Source of the DNA: Drosophila miranda
Taxonomy: Eukaryota > Arthropoda > Insecta > Diptera > Drosophilidae
Direction: 5' to 3'
Assembly: GCF_003369915.1 (NCBI RefSeq)
Contig: NC_046674.1
Coordinates: 7,812,001 to 7,876,000, forward strand
DNA: 64,000 bases
This document shows positions 1-12,471 of the stretch, one piece after another. The notes under the pieces are model-generated. The model saw nothing but the letters and a program-made list of their open reading frames with translations, was not told the DNA's origin and did not search any database. A program made the position numbers and the translations under genes. The first letter of the stretch is position 1. Every line of letters begins with the position of its first letter.

Positions 1-1361
1 GAGGAGCCAGAAGCTGCACCTGAACCTGCACCTGCAGCTGCACCCTCGCCTCCGCGCAACAAATACCAAAATGCCAGACGCGTTCTGAACAGCGCAGAGA
101 CCCAGAATCTGCCAGGGCGCGAGGCCCAGCTCCAAGAACTGCGCGAATACTTCACCAGCCACCTGGAGAGCCAGTCGTCGGGCAGCCTGTACGTCTCGGG
201 CCAGCCGGGCACAGGCAAGACGGCCTGCCTCTCGCTACTACTGCGTGATCCGGAGTTCTCGAAGCGACTGCAACGTGTCTATATCAACTGCACCAGCATT
301 GCCAGCGTGGGCGCGGTCTACAAGAAGCTCTGCGCCGAGCTGCAGCTGAAGCCAGCGGGTCGGACCGAACGTGACCACCTGGAGGCCATACAGCGGCATC
401 TGCGCACCGCCAAGCGCATGCTGCTGCTGGTGCTCGATGAGATCGATCAGCTGTGCACGACCAGGCAGGCCGTGCTGTACACGATCTTCGAGTGGCCCGC
501 CCTGCCGGGCTCCAGGATTCTCCTCGTGGGCATTGCCAACAGTTTGGATCTCACAGATCGGACGCTGACGCGTCTGAATGCCCGCTGCGAGCTGAAGCCC
601 CGCCTGATGCACTTCCCCTCCTACACCAAGCAGCAGATCGTGGAGATATTCAAGTCACGGCTGGCCGAGGCGGACGTGCTGGATGTCTTTCCACCGGTCA
701 CGCTGCAGTTGCTGGCGGCCAAGGTGAGTGCGGTCAGTGGGGATGTGCGGCGCGCCCTAGACATTGGGCGGCGAGTGGTGGAGATAGCCGAGCAGCAGAA
801 GCGCGACGGCGAAAGGGAGTTCAACCTGAAGGCCTTGGAGTTGGCAGATGGCCAGGAGAAGGCAGAGCCGAGGCCGGGTAAGATTGAAGATCAATGGAGA
901 TCTACTTTTCACGAGAACTAACTCTTTGGCTGCCAATTACAGACATCATGAAGCCTGTTCAGGTCACCCAAGTGGCTGCCGTTCTGAACAAGGTGTATGG
1001 GGCCTCGCAAAATCTCGAGGAGGACATTGAGGCTGCCTTTCCGCTGCAGCAGAAGCTGATGCTGTGCAGCCTGGTGCTCATGCTGCGCAACGAGCGCAAC
1101 AAGGACATTAGCATGGGTCGCCTGCACGAGGTCTATCGCAGGGTGTGCGCCAGACGGAACATACTGGCCCTGGACCAGGCCGAGTTCACGGGCACCGTGG
1201 ATCTGGTGGAGACCAGGGGCATCCTACGCATCATGCGCAAAAAGGAGCCGCGCTTGAGTAAGGTCCTGCTGCAGTGGGACGAGGAGGAAGTGCATGCGGC
1301 CCTAAGCGACAAGCAGCTGATCGCTTCGATCTTGAACGACACCGCCTGCCTGAGCAGGTGA
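1..1361 (+). CDS. Cdc6: Cdc6, replication licensing AAA+ ATPase (3' part, two exons)
   Basis: The reading frame is open from the first base, so the N-terminal regulatory part lies outside the window. Exon 1-877 encodes the AAA+ core: Walker A GQPGTGKT near base 206, Walker B LVLDEID near base 430, and a sensor-1-like stretch GIANSLDLTDR. A 65-bp intron (878-942, GTAAGA...ACAG) joins to exon 943-1361, which encodes the C-terminal winged-helix domain and ends at TGA. Without splicing the first frame stops soon after base 900, and the spliced frame continues cleanly (PRPDIMKPVQVTQ). Cdc6 loads the MCM helicase onto origin-bound ORC in G1 nuclei. Identification rests on the order of motifs and on the typical Cdc6 C-terminal domain. 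ORC1 is the nearest alternative, but its BAH domain cannot be checked here and the C-terminus reads as Cdc6. Confidence 0.9.
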
Positions 1362-1791
1362 CGATGAGGATGATTACCCACCCACCTCCGCCCTTCGGAT
1401 GAACAGAACAGAAAATTAGTTTGCTAAACAATTTCTTGAGTTAATTGCGCATTTCTCACATTCTCATTTCACCTTGGGGACGCGACTGCGACGACGTCGA
1501 ATTTTGAGCATTGAGAATACATATAAAAACACACAAAAACAAAAACAAAAACAAAAATGTACACTTTTGACGCTAAATTTAAAATTCGTGGCTGTGTGGC
1601 GCAAGCACACAAAATATTTTGAAATATCATTTGAGGGTCACTCCTCGCGACTTTGGCTTTTAATTGAATCGAATCGAATCTTTATGTTTTTGTGTCGTAA
1701 ATCTAAGTAAATCTTGCGCCCCCCCCCCATAATCTTCTGTCTCTACGTTTATTTTGTATTTCGTTTCCTGTTAGATCCTAAGCGTATAAGA

Positions 1792-1797
1792 AATAAA
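1792..1797 (+). terminator. Likely Cdc6 poly(A) signal
   Basis: An AATAAA hexamer lies about 430 bp past the Cdc6 stop codon in AT-rich sequence. It is a plausible cleavage and polyadenylation signal for the upstream gene, but no transcript evidence is available. Confidence 0.45.
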
Positions 1798-2944
1798 TAA
1801 GCTCTGCAATAGACGGCGACAATCCAACCCATCCACAAAAGTGAAAACAATTCCTCACTTTCGCTGCTGTGATCGTGCCAAGAAAGTTGTACCCGAATAG
1901 AGGTACCCTTTCCTAACGTTAGCGCTAATGTTTTCGGCCATTCCGAAATGAAATTAATTTATAATCATTTTGTTTATTATTTTTGCCTGCCTGTCTGGCT
2001 GTGTGCTCCGTTCTCTATACGCTCTAAAAATATCCCAGTTTTTTTATTTTTTTGTTTTTTCTGGTGTGGTATGAATTACATTGAGAACAGAACGGAACGG
2101 AGAACGGAAAGAGCGCAATGAAAAATATGCTTAGCAAAATGTTCGAGTATTCAGAATCTGTCTGTCTGTCTGTCTTGTTGTTGCCTTTCAGCGTATATTG
2201 ACGAAAGGCGAACAAATGTTTGAATAATAAGCCACTATATACACGAGTACCCGATCGAGAGAGAGAGGCACTACATATGTACTATATGTACATATGTATA
2301 TAGCGCCCATAGCTCTTTGCATATAGCTCTCTATATGTGGGGTGACTGCTTCTTCTTGCTTATAATTATACATATATGCATGTGTATATTTTGTGGGGGG
2401 AAAAAGTAAAATGAAGACCACAAGAATACATATATGTTATGTATTGCCACACAGTCGGCGGATGGATGGCTTGGCATTTGTATTTGAACTTGAATTCCAA
2501 GCACAAAAATGTTTGACGGTAAAGGTGAAATGAGAGAAATGTTTCAGCTGGACGTATAGGATCCTATACATAGACCGCTTCTAGGTAGTTGGAACATGTC
2601 TAGAAGACTTTGTTTATATGTTCTGAATATGAACAAGTATTTGTGGTTGATTGTTGGAGGGAATACTACCTATACTAAGATAGGGATAGATTAGATACTA
2701 TCCAGATTTAACAAGATTTCTTTGCATTGATGGCATTTGGAATACTCATGAAGCGTTTTGTGAAGTGAAGACCTATTTCGTAGGTATTTTTTCACATCTT
2801 TAAAGGTACATATTGTTGAGCTTCCAAAGTGTTCAGATACTATGGGTATCCACAAGTAAGGCACCTTTCCCTATTCGGGTACTGGTCCAATACATTCAAT
2901 AAAGAAGAAAAATGTATGCCTTCCGCCATGTAAATATAATCGAT

Positions 2945-3195
2945 TTAGCATTGGAATAGGAAATGCCAGTTAAGGTGGCAGCTCCAGCAGGATAATGAAC
3001 CGAAACACTCCTGAATGCTGGTTCCTGAACAACAAAGTTCCCCTGATCGAATGGCCTTCACAGTCGCCAAACCCACCGTTTTTAAGTGGTTTCTATAGGT
3101 CCCAAAAAAGGAACGAAAGTTAAATCCGAAAGACAATTTGTAGCAAACTGGTGGATTCCATGGATTCCAAAGTTAACAAAAGCTGGAGGGCAGCG
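2945..3195 (+). pseudogene. Degenerate Tc1-like transposase fragment
   Basis: On the plus strand, shifting between frames, one can read the Tc1/mariner-superfamily core LQQDNEPKHS, then FLNNKVPLIEWPSQSPNP, then a tail reading LVDSMDSKVNKSW. The corresponding intact motifs in active Tc1 elements are the QQDN.PKH and EWPSQSPDLNPIE blocks with catalytic aspartates. Frameshifts, an internal stop and loss of the DLNPIE half show that this is a dead relic. I did not find the terminal inverted repeats. Confidence 0.7.
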
Positions 3196-6100
3196 CCACA
3201 GTCAATATTAAATTGAAAATTGAAAACTACTTGTCTTCGAAGCTTGAAAATTGTTTTTCCTAGATTTAAATCTGTAAAGTCTTAAATAAAGACTTTCGAA
3301 TCTTATTGTTTTGGTATAACACCTCTAAAAAAAAAAAGGATGAAACTCAAAAAAAAAAGAAAAATTCACTTAAGAATGTTTTGAAATATACGAATAAAAT
3401 ATGCCGTTTCTATAACGTATTTTGGTCCATGTTTGTATATTCTCACGTAATTTGTAGTATAGTTCACTGTCGATTTCGCTTACTTGATATTGAATGCACT
3501 CATTGAGGTCTGGCTGCTCCTTGTAGTAGACTGGGGATCCGTTTTTGAACTGAACGTACTCCATGTTTATGTTTTTGTTGTGTGTGTGTGTGTGGGTTTT
3601 TTTTTTTCAATTTAAACTCCTTTATTTTGGTCAAAATTAAAAACAAAAAAAATAGAAACGAGAACGAGAAATATTATAGCCAGAAAAAAAGAAAAAAAAT
3701 TACGTAATGGTGGTTCGATCACGTCAGAATTGAGTTCTTTCTGTGTCCACAATCTGATGGGTTTTTGTTTTATTTGTAACTTGCTTTTTCGTCACGTTTA
3801 AATAAAAACGCTGCAGCTGGTGGTTCTTTACGGAGGACTACAAAGGATCTCAGTGGATTATTCGCTCGAGTCTTATTGTTGTTTATTTTTCAATATTCCG
3901 AACGCAACTGATTTGAAGATTTTCAAATGCTGGCGAATTATTGCTATACCGACTGCGCGGAATTCCAATTTTCGTATATATATATATATATCTATATAGA
4001 TATATGTGGATGCTCAGAGCAGCGACGGTCTTATGTATGTATACTCGTATTGGTTGTTGGAGAGTGTGTCCATGTGTCTGCCTATCCGTATAGGCCATAC
4101 ATCCATCCATATATTGCAGAGCCGATGGTCAGAGGCCGCCCGCCCACAGGCCACAGGTTTCCGTCGGTGTGTGAGAGTGTTTCGAGTGTGAGAGAGGAAT
4201 ATACAAAATATTGTATGTTTTCTTGTACAAATAGATGTGTTGCCCCAGAGCAGAGCAGAGCAGAACAGAGTAACAACCACACATAGTACACGTATAAACT
4301 TGGACTTGGATCGAGAGGCGTTCCACCACCCACGCGACATTCATATAAAGCTCCCCCAAATATATGTCGACCTGATTGTTTGTCCTGCCTGGCCCGGCCT
4401 GGTCCGATGAATATTATTCGGTTATAACCATCTCGTATATATCATTTAATTGCCGCTATTTTGTGGAGCACAAATACAATTCTGAGATACAATTCTTTCA
4501 CAATTTCGTATCGAGACCGAGGTTATTGTTTCGCCCGAATGCAGGCAGAATCGCTCAAAATTAGATGAGAAATGTATTTCGCAAATTTTCACAGCCAGAA
4601 TAACATTATTGATGTGTTCAGTTTTGTTTTAGCTGATTCTCAGTGACACTGAAGCCCCTGCCCGCAAATTAGTCAACGATTTGTGACAGTTCCAAAGACA
4701 CACTTTTTTCAGGGTATGAGGATGAGGATGGCTATTGCCATTGGCATTTTCTGCCCATCCCAAGTCCCATGGCTGTCAGTACCAATTGGCGTTGGCACAG
4801 GGCATTGATGTCTTCGACAGATCCCAATCACACAGCCAGCCAGCCCCAAACAGGTGTAATTAGCCTTCAAAGGCAGACACGCACCTTAAGTTTTCAAGTT
4901 CGTTGGAATATCCAAGGAACTCGTAACTTTACATGGGAATATGTTTACGTTTTGTATTTTTTCAACGCGCTGTGAAGGTTGCAGCTCTTTTTTTATTTGA
5001 AAAGAAAATGCTGCAATAAATATCGTTCTTAATGAGTTCTTAAGTCGTTATATGGCTATACCAAAGCGAAAAAGCAGAAAACAAATAAGAGACATGCCTT
5101 GATTTCCCATAAATTAATTCAAACAAAGGTACAATAACCTGTTCATGGATAAATAGCTCTATAAATAAATGGTACGAGCAGAAAAAAGATCCACCTTTGA
5201 GGTCAAATGTTCTGGAGTCCTAAAAACTGATGACAAATCAAATCGCAGATCATCAAAAACATACTGTATGTGTACGAGTATGTATGATGTGCCTATGAAA
5301 GCACCTTGGCTATTATTTTTGGTGCTGCATTGGCCAAGAAATCCGGCGACCTTGGGTGGTGTCTTGATTCATTTGCCGCGTCATCGCCCACCACTGGGGG
5401 AACCTGGGGAAGGTGTTCGTGTGGGTGGTTGGGCAGGCACTTTCTTTCATTGGCATTGTCAGAGCACATCACAAGTTGGGCTGGCCCCCACTCGTGGACA
5501 GGCATGGATCAAGAGCAGGCCCAAAAACCCCACCCTCTCACCTGTGTGGGAGCTGTGGGCCGACTGCAAGGTGCCCGAAAATAGCTCAAAATATATATTT
5601 TCTTGTTTATTTGCGTCTTTGGCTTTTGGCATTATCCGATTAGTGGATTGGGGGCGAGAGAGCACCTCTTCTATCTTTCTGTACTTGCATCTGTATCTGT
5701 ATTCGAATCTGTTTTCGTTTCTGTTTTCATCTAATTTGATTTCTCGCCAATTTCCACCTGTGTACTGCGTCACTGGGCGTCTTACTCTTCCTGTTTAACG
5801 CCTCCTCGCTCTCTCTTTTTCGACAAACCGATTCCGACCCCACCCCTCTCTCTCTCTGGGGCTATTTCTGGCGGATGTAAAATCAGTCCAACCTTGACCA
5901 CACAACATTTCTATCCTCTGATGTCAGCGTTACACGCAGAGAGATAGAGATAGATCCCTGTTAGCGCCAGCCACGAACCACTAATCACAATGAAATTATT
6001 TACAAACAACAAAAGTGATTCAATCACGAAGATAAGGAATTGGAATTGTTTAAAAATTTCACAAACATTTCATTGTAATTTTTTCCTATTCGAGTTCTTT

Positions 6101-6589
6101 CGATGTACTGCAGATAGAAAATTTGCTACTCCCTTCCTCAAGTAAGGTGGGCGTTTCAAATCTATTCCAGTTGGACAATTTTTTGAAAACAAAAACCGTT
6201 ATGCCTCTAGATGCTTAATTCTACATATATCTTACATGTATTCTACAAGAAATTCCACAGCTTTGAGCTTTTTACTGTATGCACTTGCATGTCTCGCGTA
6301 GAAATCATGTAAATGTCGATTCATTTCTGACCAGGAGATCCTTTCTTATGGTCAATCAAAAATCAATGTTTAAAAAAAAACCAACTGAAAAACGATTCAA
6401 TAACGGAATCAATCAATGGGATCTCTAACAAATGATTTATACGTGCTTAAACCCTGCTGTCAGGTGTGTCTGTGTACTACATTTTAAGGTAGATGTCATG
6501 TAGAAAAGTTTGTAAGAACCAAATCCATACATAAATATGGTTTATTCTATATTCGATTTAAGGTGGAAGTAGATGTGTGTAACACTGAG

Positions 6590-7040
6590 GCGGAAGCTTT
6601 TCCGATCGCGTAAAGCAAATAAATTCTTGATCAGCATCAATTGCCAAGTCGATATAGTTCTGACTGTCTGTTTGTCCCGAGCGCCCTGAGCGCCTAGATC
6701 TCAGATCTAAAAGCTTTAAGAGCTATATAAACCAAATTTATGGCTCCAGACTCCGCTCTTTTGAATATACGAGAAAACAAGAAACCGAAGACGCAGAATC
6801 GTAGAGAACGAATCTCGACCTTATATAGTACACTGTCGAATCTGGATGAAATTGGATCATTATAATAGTCCGAATGAAGAAATCCATTTGCAGAGGCTAC
6901 ACTACCCCTTCCACTCGCCCAATCATTCTCTCTCTATCTCTATCGCTATCTCTCTTTCTGTCTCACTCTAAATGATGCAGCGTGCAGTTAGTGCTGCTGT
7001 GAAAAGTGAGAGATGAAAGATATAGCGGACAAGAACAGGT
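6590..7040 (-). mobile_element. Degenerate DINE-1/ISY (Helitron-like) fragment
   Basis: The stretch resembles, in reverse orientation, the element at 24817-25924. It shares the block around CTTGATCAGCATCAATTGCC, the phrase ACGCAGAATCGTAGAGAACG and the following GA/CT-rich tract. Divergence is clearly higher than in the array copy, so this is an older fragment. Confidence 0.6.
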
Positions 7041-7728
7041 AATAAAATGGAAAGGCGATAAACGACATACAAGAATTAACATTAACTAGCGGTCGTGGTC
7101 CCTCTCGTTATCTTCATTTTTTTCCCCATCTATCATCACAATTGTGAGCAAAGTGGACAGAGATCGCGAAGAGATCCCCCTACTTGTCCCATTGGCAAAA
7201 GAGAGAGAGAATGCGGTACTCATCGGCTTCGTTACAAATTCCGGCTCCTAAAAGCTGCATACATAAATCATCAGCTTACATATATATATACTGACTGAGT
7301 ACCGGATATTACCGTAGAGCTGCGGCCCTTGCCGCGGCTTGGAAAGAAATGCTACTCCACGACACGACACAGGATAGCCAGCAAGAAAGGCTACCGAGAT
7401 GATCTAGGACACCAGTGAGCTGGATCCGATTTGATCCTTCTCTCGGAACCGTAAACCTTTTGTTATTTAATTAATATAAATATAACTCGGAACACATAGG
7501 AGTCTATCCCTATCTGACAGCCTATAAGAGTGCTTCGAGGGATCTAAAGCTATAATTTTCCATCTTAAGTACAGAATTTCTTATAAATAAATAATTTTGT
7601 ATATAAATCGTGGGGTTATGTGTCTAAAATGTAGATCAATATGATTAATTATAATGATTGGTAATGTTTTGAGGATTAAGCATACGTTTTTGGTGTATCA
7701 TCCCATTGGAGGGGGGAATTCCACTCAC

Positions 7729-8904
7729 CTGATTAACGATGGCGGCCTGCTCCTCCTCCACATCCTGCTGATGGTCGCGCGTTGGCTTGGGCGAAAAGAC
7801 CTCCGACGGAGTCACATAGCCACCGGATGCGTTTAGCTGGGGAAACACGGTGTGTGGCAAGGAGTCCACCGGCAGCTGCAGGGCACGTTCCAGGTGGCTG
7901 GGGCCGGGCAGAAACGGCGACGGACCGCGATGGGGCAGCAGCTCGGGGCTGGCCGGGGGCAAAGTGGAGTTGCAGCGCGAACCAGGGCCAGCTGCCTCCT
8001 GGCTGACGCCCTGCGTGTAGGCGATTTTGTTGTCCCTGAGAGGAGACACGAGAAGAGTTATATAAGGATGAGGTGGATGGATGGATGGATGCTCCTCTCA
8101 CCTGTGCACGACCAGTCGGATCTCATTGCCAGCACCGCGGAACAGCTGTTGGGCGTCCGCGTGACTCAGGTCGCGTGCATCGTACTCGCCGATCTTGGCG
8201 ATGATGTCGCCACGCAGCAGTTCCCCATGCGAGGGGCTGCCAGCTTGCACCTGCAACCAAGGAGGAAGGTCATTCCTGATCTACAGAAGCCTTGACACAG
8301 ATATGGCACTTATGTACGTATATATACGTCTGTATCTGAGCAGATTATGATTGTGTACACATTGTTTTTAGATGGGTTTGCGACTGGGACTGCGACTGAG
8401 GGGCCAGGGGGAGGAATATTTGGTTTGGTCTATTTGGATGCGCCTCAATTAGTTTTACTGGCGTCGCGTTTTGGCAAACGTTGCAACGTTGCAACGTCGA
8501 ATGGCGGATGGTGGATGTCGGATGGCTCTCGCTGTGCCAGTTTCGCCATTTCGCTATTTTGATTTGTTGTGGTTTGCTCGGGCGCTGCACGGCACAGCAC
8601 AGAGTACGCCGTAGAACGCCGTAGTACGGCGTAGAGCATACGGAGGAGGAGCACAAAGGCCAAATCGGTTTGGCAAGCGGCTTCTGCTCTGCATCATTTT
8701 GATGAATGAGAGCGGGCCACAGACGGACGACAGACGGACGAACAGGCAGACGAACAGCAGAACCTTCTCTGGTTACATAAGCATTACCCTGGTTATGATC
8801 AACGGCGTGTCCAGATCATTGCCACCAACCAGACGGATGCCCCAGGGCGTGCCCTGGCCGTCGCGGAACAGCAGCACCGCGAACTCGTGCAGCTTCGGGC
8901 TCAT
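7729..8904 (-). CDS. Zasp66: Zasp66, PDZ and ZM-region exons (ALP/Enigma family)
   Basis: Three minus-strand exons splice in frame. Exon 8904-8788 begins with ATG and encodes 39 residues including the PDZ carboxylate-binding loop TPWGIRLVGG. Exon 8250-8102 completes the PDZ (GDIIAKIGEYDARDLSHADA, then IRLVVHR). Exon 8035-7729 encodes a Pro-rich linker and the ZM-like stretch LPVDSLPHTVFPQLN, ending at a GTGAGT donor. Cumulative length to that donor is 191 codons with consistent phases. Zasp proteins bind alpha-actinin at muscle Z-discs. Zasp66 is the short family member without LIM domains, and I chose it over Zasp52/67 from this sequence and the Cdc6 neighbourhood. The 5' UTR and any alternative first exons lie to the right. 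The exons that should follow to the left were not recognised. If the last donor is not used, the frame runs on only 30 codons to a stop. Confidence 0.8.
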
Positions 8905-11154
8905 CCTGTTGTAGGTGTTGTCTCTCGCCGTGGAGCTGGATCAATGGTGGTTCATGCGACCGATTCCACTCTCGACTTTGGCTATTTTTCTGTTTCTTGC
9001 AAACTGTTTATTTTTCTTGGCCAATTGTGTGTCGGCCCGAGGCGCTTGCGGCGCGATATTGCAGTCCGTTAAGCGTTTTGTTCGATCGCAATGCTGCTCA
9101 AGTACTAATTTTAAAATACAATTCGTATTCCTTTTTGCAGCAGCAGCAGCAGACACAGAACCAGAAGCAGCAGATCGTGGTATACCACGAATACAGTGCG
9201 CCGCAAATGTACGAGTGTAATGTATGTGCGAGTATATTGAACATATGTACTCGTAGAATCGTAAAATCGTAGAATCGTAGAACCCACACTCGTCGTCGTC
9301 GTCGTATTCACATTCACCGGCAACCACGACGACGACTACATCCCGAGAAACATGAATTCAATTGGCGATTCCTCCCAATTCTTAATCATTAAACGAGGGG
9401 GTTTTTCGCGCGGAGAGTGCTGAACTTTTGTTGATCCGATTGTGACGCACTTGAGAAAGCACTTTATTTACCTTTCTTTGGGTTCTTCGTTCCCTTTTTG
9501 TTCAACGATACCCAGGTGTATTTTTATGTACTCTAGAAAGTAGACTATGCTCCATAGGGAATCGAATTTCATAGAATCCGTTCAAAAGGAGAAGATGGTA
9601 GGCGATTCAGGAGATAGAGAAATGATCCCGAACGGGGTCCTGTTCTATGACAGAGCCCCGGTGCCTCGGCTGCCTATTCTTTGGCAAGGCGCACAAAACA
9701 CTTACTTTTCGGTCCTAAGAATCCAAAAACAAAATACAGTACTGTACAGAAAATTGAGGCAGACTAGGCAGGAGATCGAACCTGATCTTATAGTTATTAA
9801 AAATTATAAGCAAAGTATTGGGTGCTTCCTGCCATGATCCTCAGATGCCTGGCTGTAAAGAGTATCCAAAATTCAGCCAACGGAGCACATTTATTTTCCT
9901 TATTGTTCTCATTATTTAAAATTTCTTGGACTCTCGGCATTTCATGCACATTTCTTGTGCCGTGCCACATTTTAGGGCAGGGCAAGGCAGGGCAGGGCAG
10001 GGGCAGCAGCCAGCACTTGATCCAGTTGCAAGCCGACCCTGAATGAAATGAATGCCACATGTCATCATTCGGGGCGCACATTTTGATGATCTTGCTGCCG
10101 CTGGTGCTGCCACGAAAAAAAATCAAATGTCTGGGCATCTGGTTTTCAGCACTTTTATTATTGTATCTGTATCTTTTTCTGTGCGGCGGATGAGGCAACT
10201 GAGTGAGGAGAGAGTGTAATTAAATTTATTTACTGCCTCGATGATGAAAAGATGATCTAAATACAGAGGGATCATCATCAGCAACAATACGGTGACTGAT
10301 TCCGGATTGTTCCTCAAAAATCGGATAAGATCAAATGATTGCAGTGGATAAAAAGTATACGCGCCACGTGACGTATGCGCAATGTGCAAGGGTCTATGGT
10401 CCCTGGTCGCTGGTCCCTGGATTGAAGGCCGTCCCGTATGTTTCTCGACAGCTGTGTTCTTTGGGGGACCTAGACACATTCCGTTTGCTCATTTTTGGCA
10501 AGTATTTTACTTCTTACAACGGAAAAATCATTTTCCTGCCCGTCGTTTTCCGTTTTCCCAGTGCCCTGGCTGCGGATATACACAATATATGGTCCGGCAT
10601 TTTATTTTTGCACTTTATTTATTCTGTTTTCGGCGCTTTTTTGGCTGAGGTTTTGAAATGTTTTTACTATTTGCGGTTTGAATTGTTTTCGATTGGAATT
10701 TCGGCGATGATTTTGTAAGACTTTGAGGTCGCTTCACGGATACATATTCCCTCCGAAAATATTTGTTCTGTTGGTGCAGCGAATATTTCATCAATTTCAT
10801 GCTAATGAACATACATAAATTCCATCCATCCATCCATCTCTCGATCTGGGTCTGCTTTTCTCTGGGTTCTGCTTGGCCCCCTTTTTTTTTACTTGGTCAA
10901 AAACTGCAGCAGTGGCCAATTAATTAAATTTTGCGTGACAAATTTACGAGCCGCCAGGGGCAAAATGTTATTGAACTGATTTGTGACACGAGCTGGTGGG
11001 AATAAGAATTGGGGCCACCCACAGACAGAGGCACAGACAGAGACACAGACAGAGACAGAGACAGAGACACACACCCCTAACCCACTGATGATTGACAAGC
11101 CATATACGAGTTCATTGTGGTATTTAGGGTGGTTGGGGGATGACGAAGACTTAC
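8905..11154. other. Zasp66 upstream or intronic region, no confident gene
   Basis: This AT-rich sequence contains short tandem motifs: repeated TCGTAGAA-type units near 9250-9280, GTC repeats near 9290-9305 followed by GAC repeats near 9325-9337 (able to pair), GGCAGGGCA units near 9977-10000, and ACAGAG units near 11025-11070. No long conserved frame is apparent. Confidence 0.5.
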
Positions 11155-11395
11155 CCCAATGTTTGGCTCATCGGCGAAGTGAACCCGCTTCTTGAGGCCG
11201 CTGGTGCTGCTGCGGCGACGCTGCGGCGTCAGGCGACATGGAGGCGGCAGTACCACAGCTGGCGGCTGTACAGCTAGAGTGGGCGTGGATTGGGTATAGA
11301 TCTCATGGACGTAACTGGGCACCTTCCAGAAAGCCGGTCGCCTGTATGACGCGAAACCTGCTGATGATCTGCTGGGCGTCATTGCTGGCCAGCGA
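11155..11395 (-). CDS. Isolated coding exon with a PP1-type RVxF motif
   Basis: A GC-rich 241-bp minus-strand exon is bounded by an acceptor (TAG at 11396-11398) and a GTAAGT donor (11154-11149). The open frame is basic and Pro/Ser-rich and ends KKRVHFADEPNIG. KKRVHF fits the RVxF consensus by which many proteins dock protein phosphatase 1; that it does so here is inference. The exon lies upstream of the Zasp66 PDZ exon on the same strand, but joining its donor to the nearest acceptor before the PDZ ATG does not keep the PDZ frame. It may be an alternative Zasp66 5' exon, spliced through an exon I did not see, or part of another gene. Confidence 0.5.
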
Positions 11396-12260
11396 CTAGC
11401 GTAAACAAAAGAAACGCTGAGCAAAAATCATGCAAACACATTCAAAAATGTTCTCAATTCTAGAATACTGCCTGCCAGTCGTCAATGCGTCTGCTCGCGG
11501 CTCCGTATATGTGTGTACTATGTGCGGTGCGCCAAGCAAAAGGCAAAAATCTAAAACAAACAAAAAAGCACGAAATAGACGAACAAATGAGCGCAAACCA
11601 AGTGTTCATCATGCGAAAGGCATGTGAAAAGAATAAATGCAATGGAATTATGAATGAATGAGAACTAACAACTGTGCTCAATGCCACTGCCCTCAAATGC
11701 AGTGCTTAAAAACTGCACAAAGCAATTATCCAGACACCCTGTGACGTGAGTGTGAGGAGTATAGCAATTTAATATTCAAAAATATGTTTCAAATGCCACC
11801 GCCATAGGGGCTGCGAGCGATGTGGCAGCACTGTCGGAACTATCGGAAGAAGAAAAAATGAGCAATTTCTCTCTATCTGGCAACGTTAAATGCTCCCAAA
11901 AGATGCACCCCTGGTTTTCAAAGGTACAAACAGTATAGAAACTTCCATGCGCAGGTTTTTTTTTTTAATTTTCGCTCACAAATCGTACTTACGTGTGTCA
12001 TTTATTCCAATAGACTGCATTTATATCCTTTTTGCTCATTCACTTTCAAACAATTTCTATTTGGCGCTTAAGTTTGGTGGGCCAATGAAATCGTCAGAAA
12101 ATTTCAGCAAAACATAATGCTGCAGCAACATGTTTTGCAATGCTTTTTTGACGATTTTCATTGGCCGAGAACAAAAATCGCGTTCCATGTTGCGGCAATA
12201 TGCAAGCAACATTGCATACCCTAGGAAAAGATATTATGGAATTGAGAAAATGTTTGTCAT
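11396..12260. other. Non-coding spacer left of the array
   Basis: AT-rich sequence with no supported gene. From about 12263 rightward the sequence matches the 3' flank that recurs downstream of every TBC copy in the array (block beginning CCAGGACCCAACAAAAGATC), so the array's left edge is near 12260. Confidence 0.6.
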
Positions 12261-12471
12261 CCCCAGGACCCAACAAAAGATCGAACACTAGCGCTGATTC
12301 TCTGTTTTATAAGTTAAAATTTCATAATAAACGAATGTGTGTTTGTGTGGAGATTACAACTGCGAAAACCTATGTAATACAGAGTGATCATAACTCAAGT
12401 GTAATTTTGTGTTCGTGTGGGGCGTCATCAAAAAAACACAGTAAAAAAATATATATTACATTGGATTCCCG

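Larger units (their letters stand above)
1362..7728. other. Long AT-rich interval with no recognisable host gene
   Basis: The interval holds Cdc6 3' UTR sequence, poly-A/T runs, a CTGT tetranucleotide run near 2158, a TA run near 3977-4003, and the two transposon relics listed separately. A GC-richer patch at 5290-5580 has overlapping open frames on both strands, but none resembles a known family or has convincing splice context. The downstream exons of Zasp66 would be expected here on the minus strand, but I could not recognise them. Confidence 0.6.

Noticed and set aside
3370-3564. Minus-strand frame beginning MEYVQFKNGSPVYYKE
   Set aside because: It has fairly natural composition, but I recognise no family and no splice context; too weak to annotate.
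4006-4359. Cluster of overlapping frames of 60-120 codons on both strands
   Set aside because: They overlap one another in AT- and repeat-rich DNA with no family resemblance.
5169-5798. 209-codon plus-strand frame in a GC-richer patch
   Set aside because: It runs through CT-rich and AT-rich low-complexity sequence; composition changes along it, and no domain is recognisable.
8606-8640. Near-palindromic CGCCGTAGTACGGCG cluster as a regulatory hairpin
   Set aside because: The arms are only 7 bp and arise from a local repeat; no functional context.
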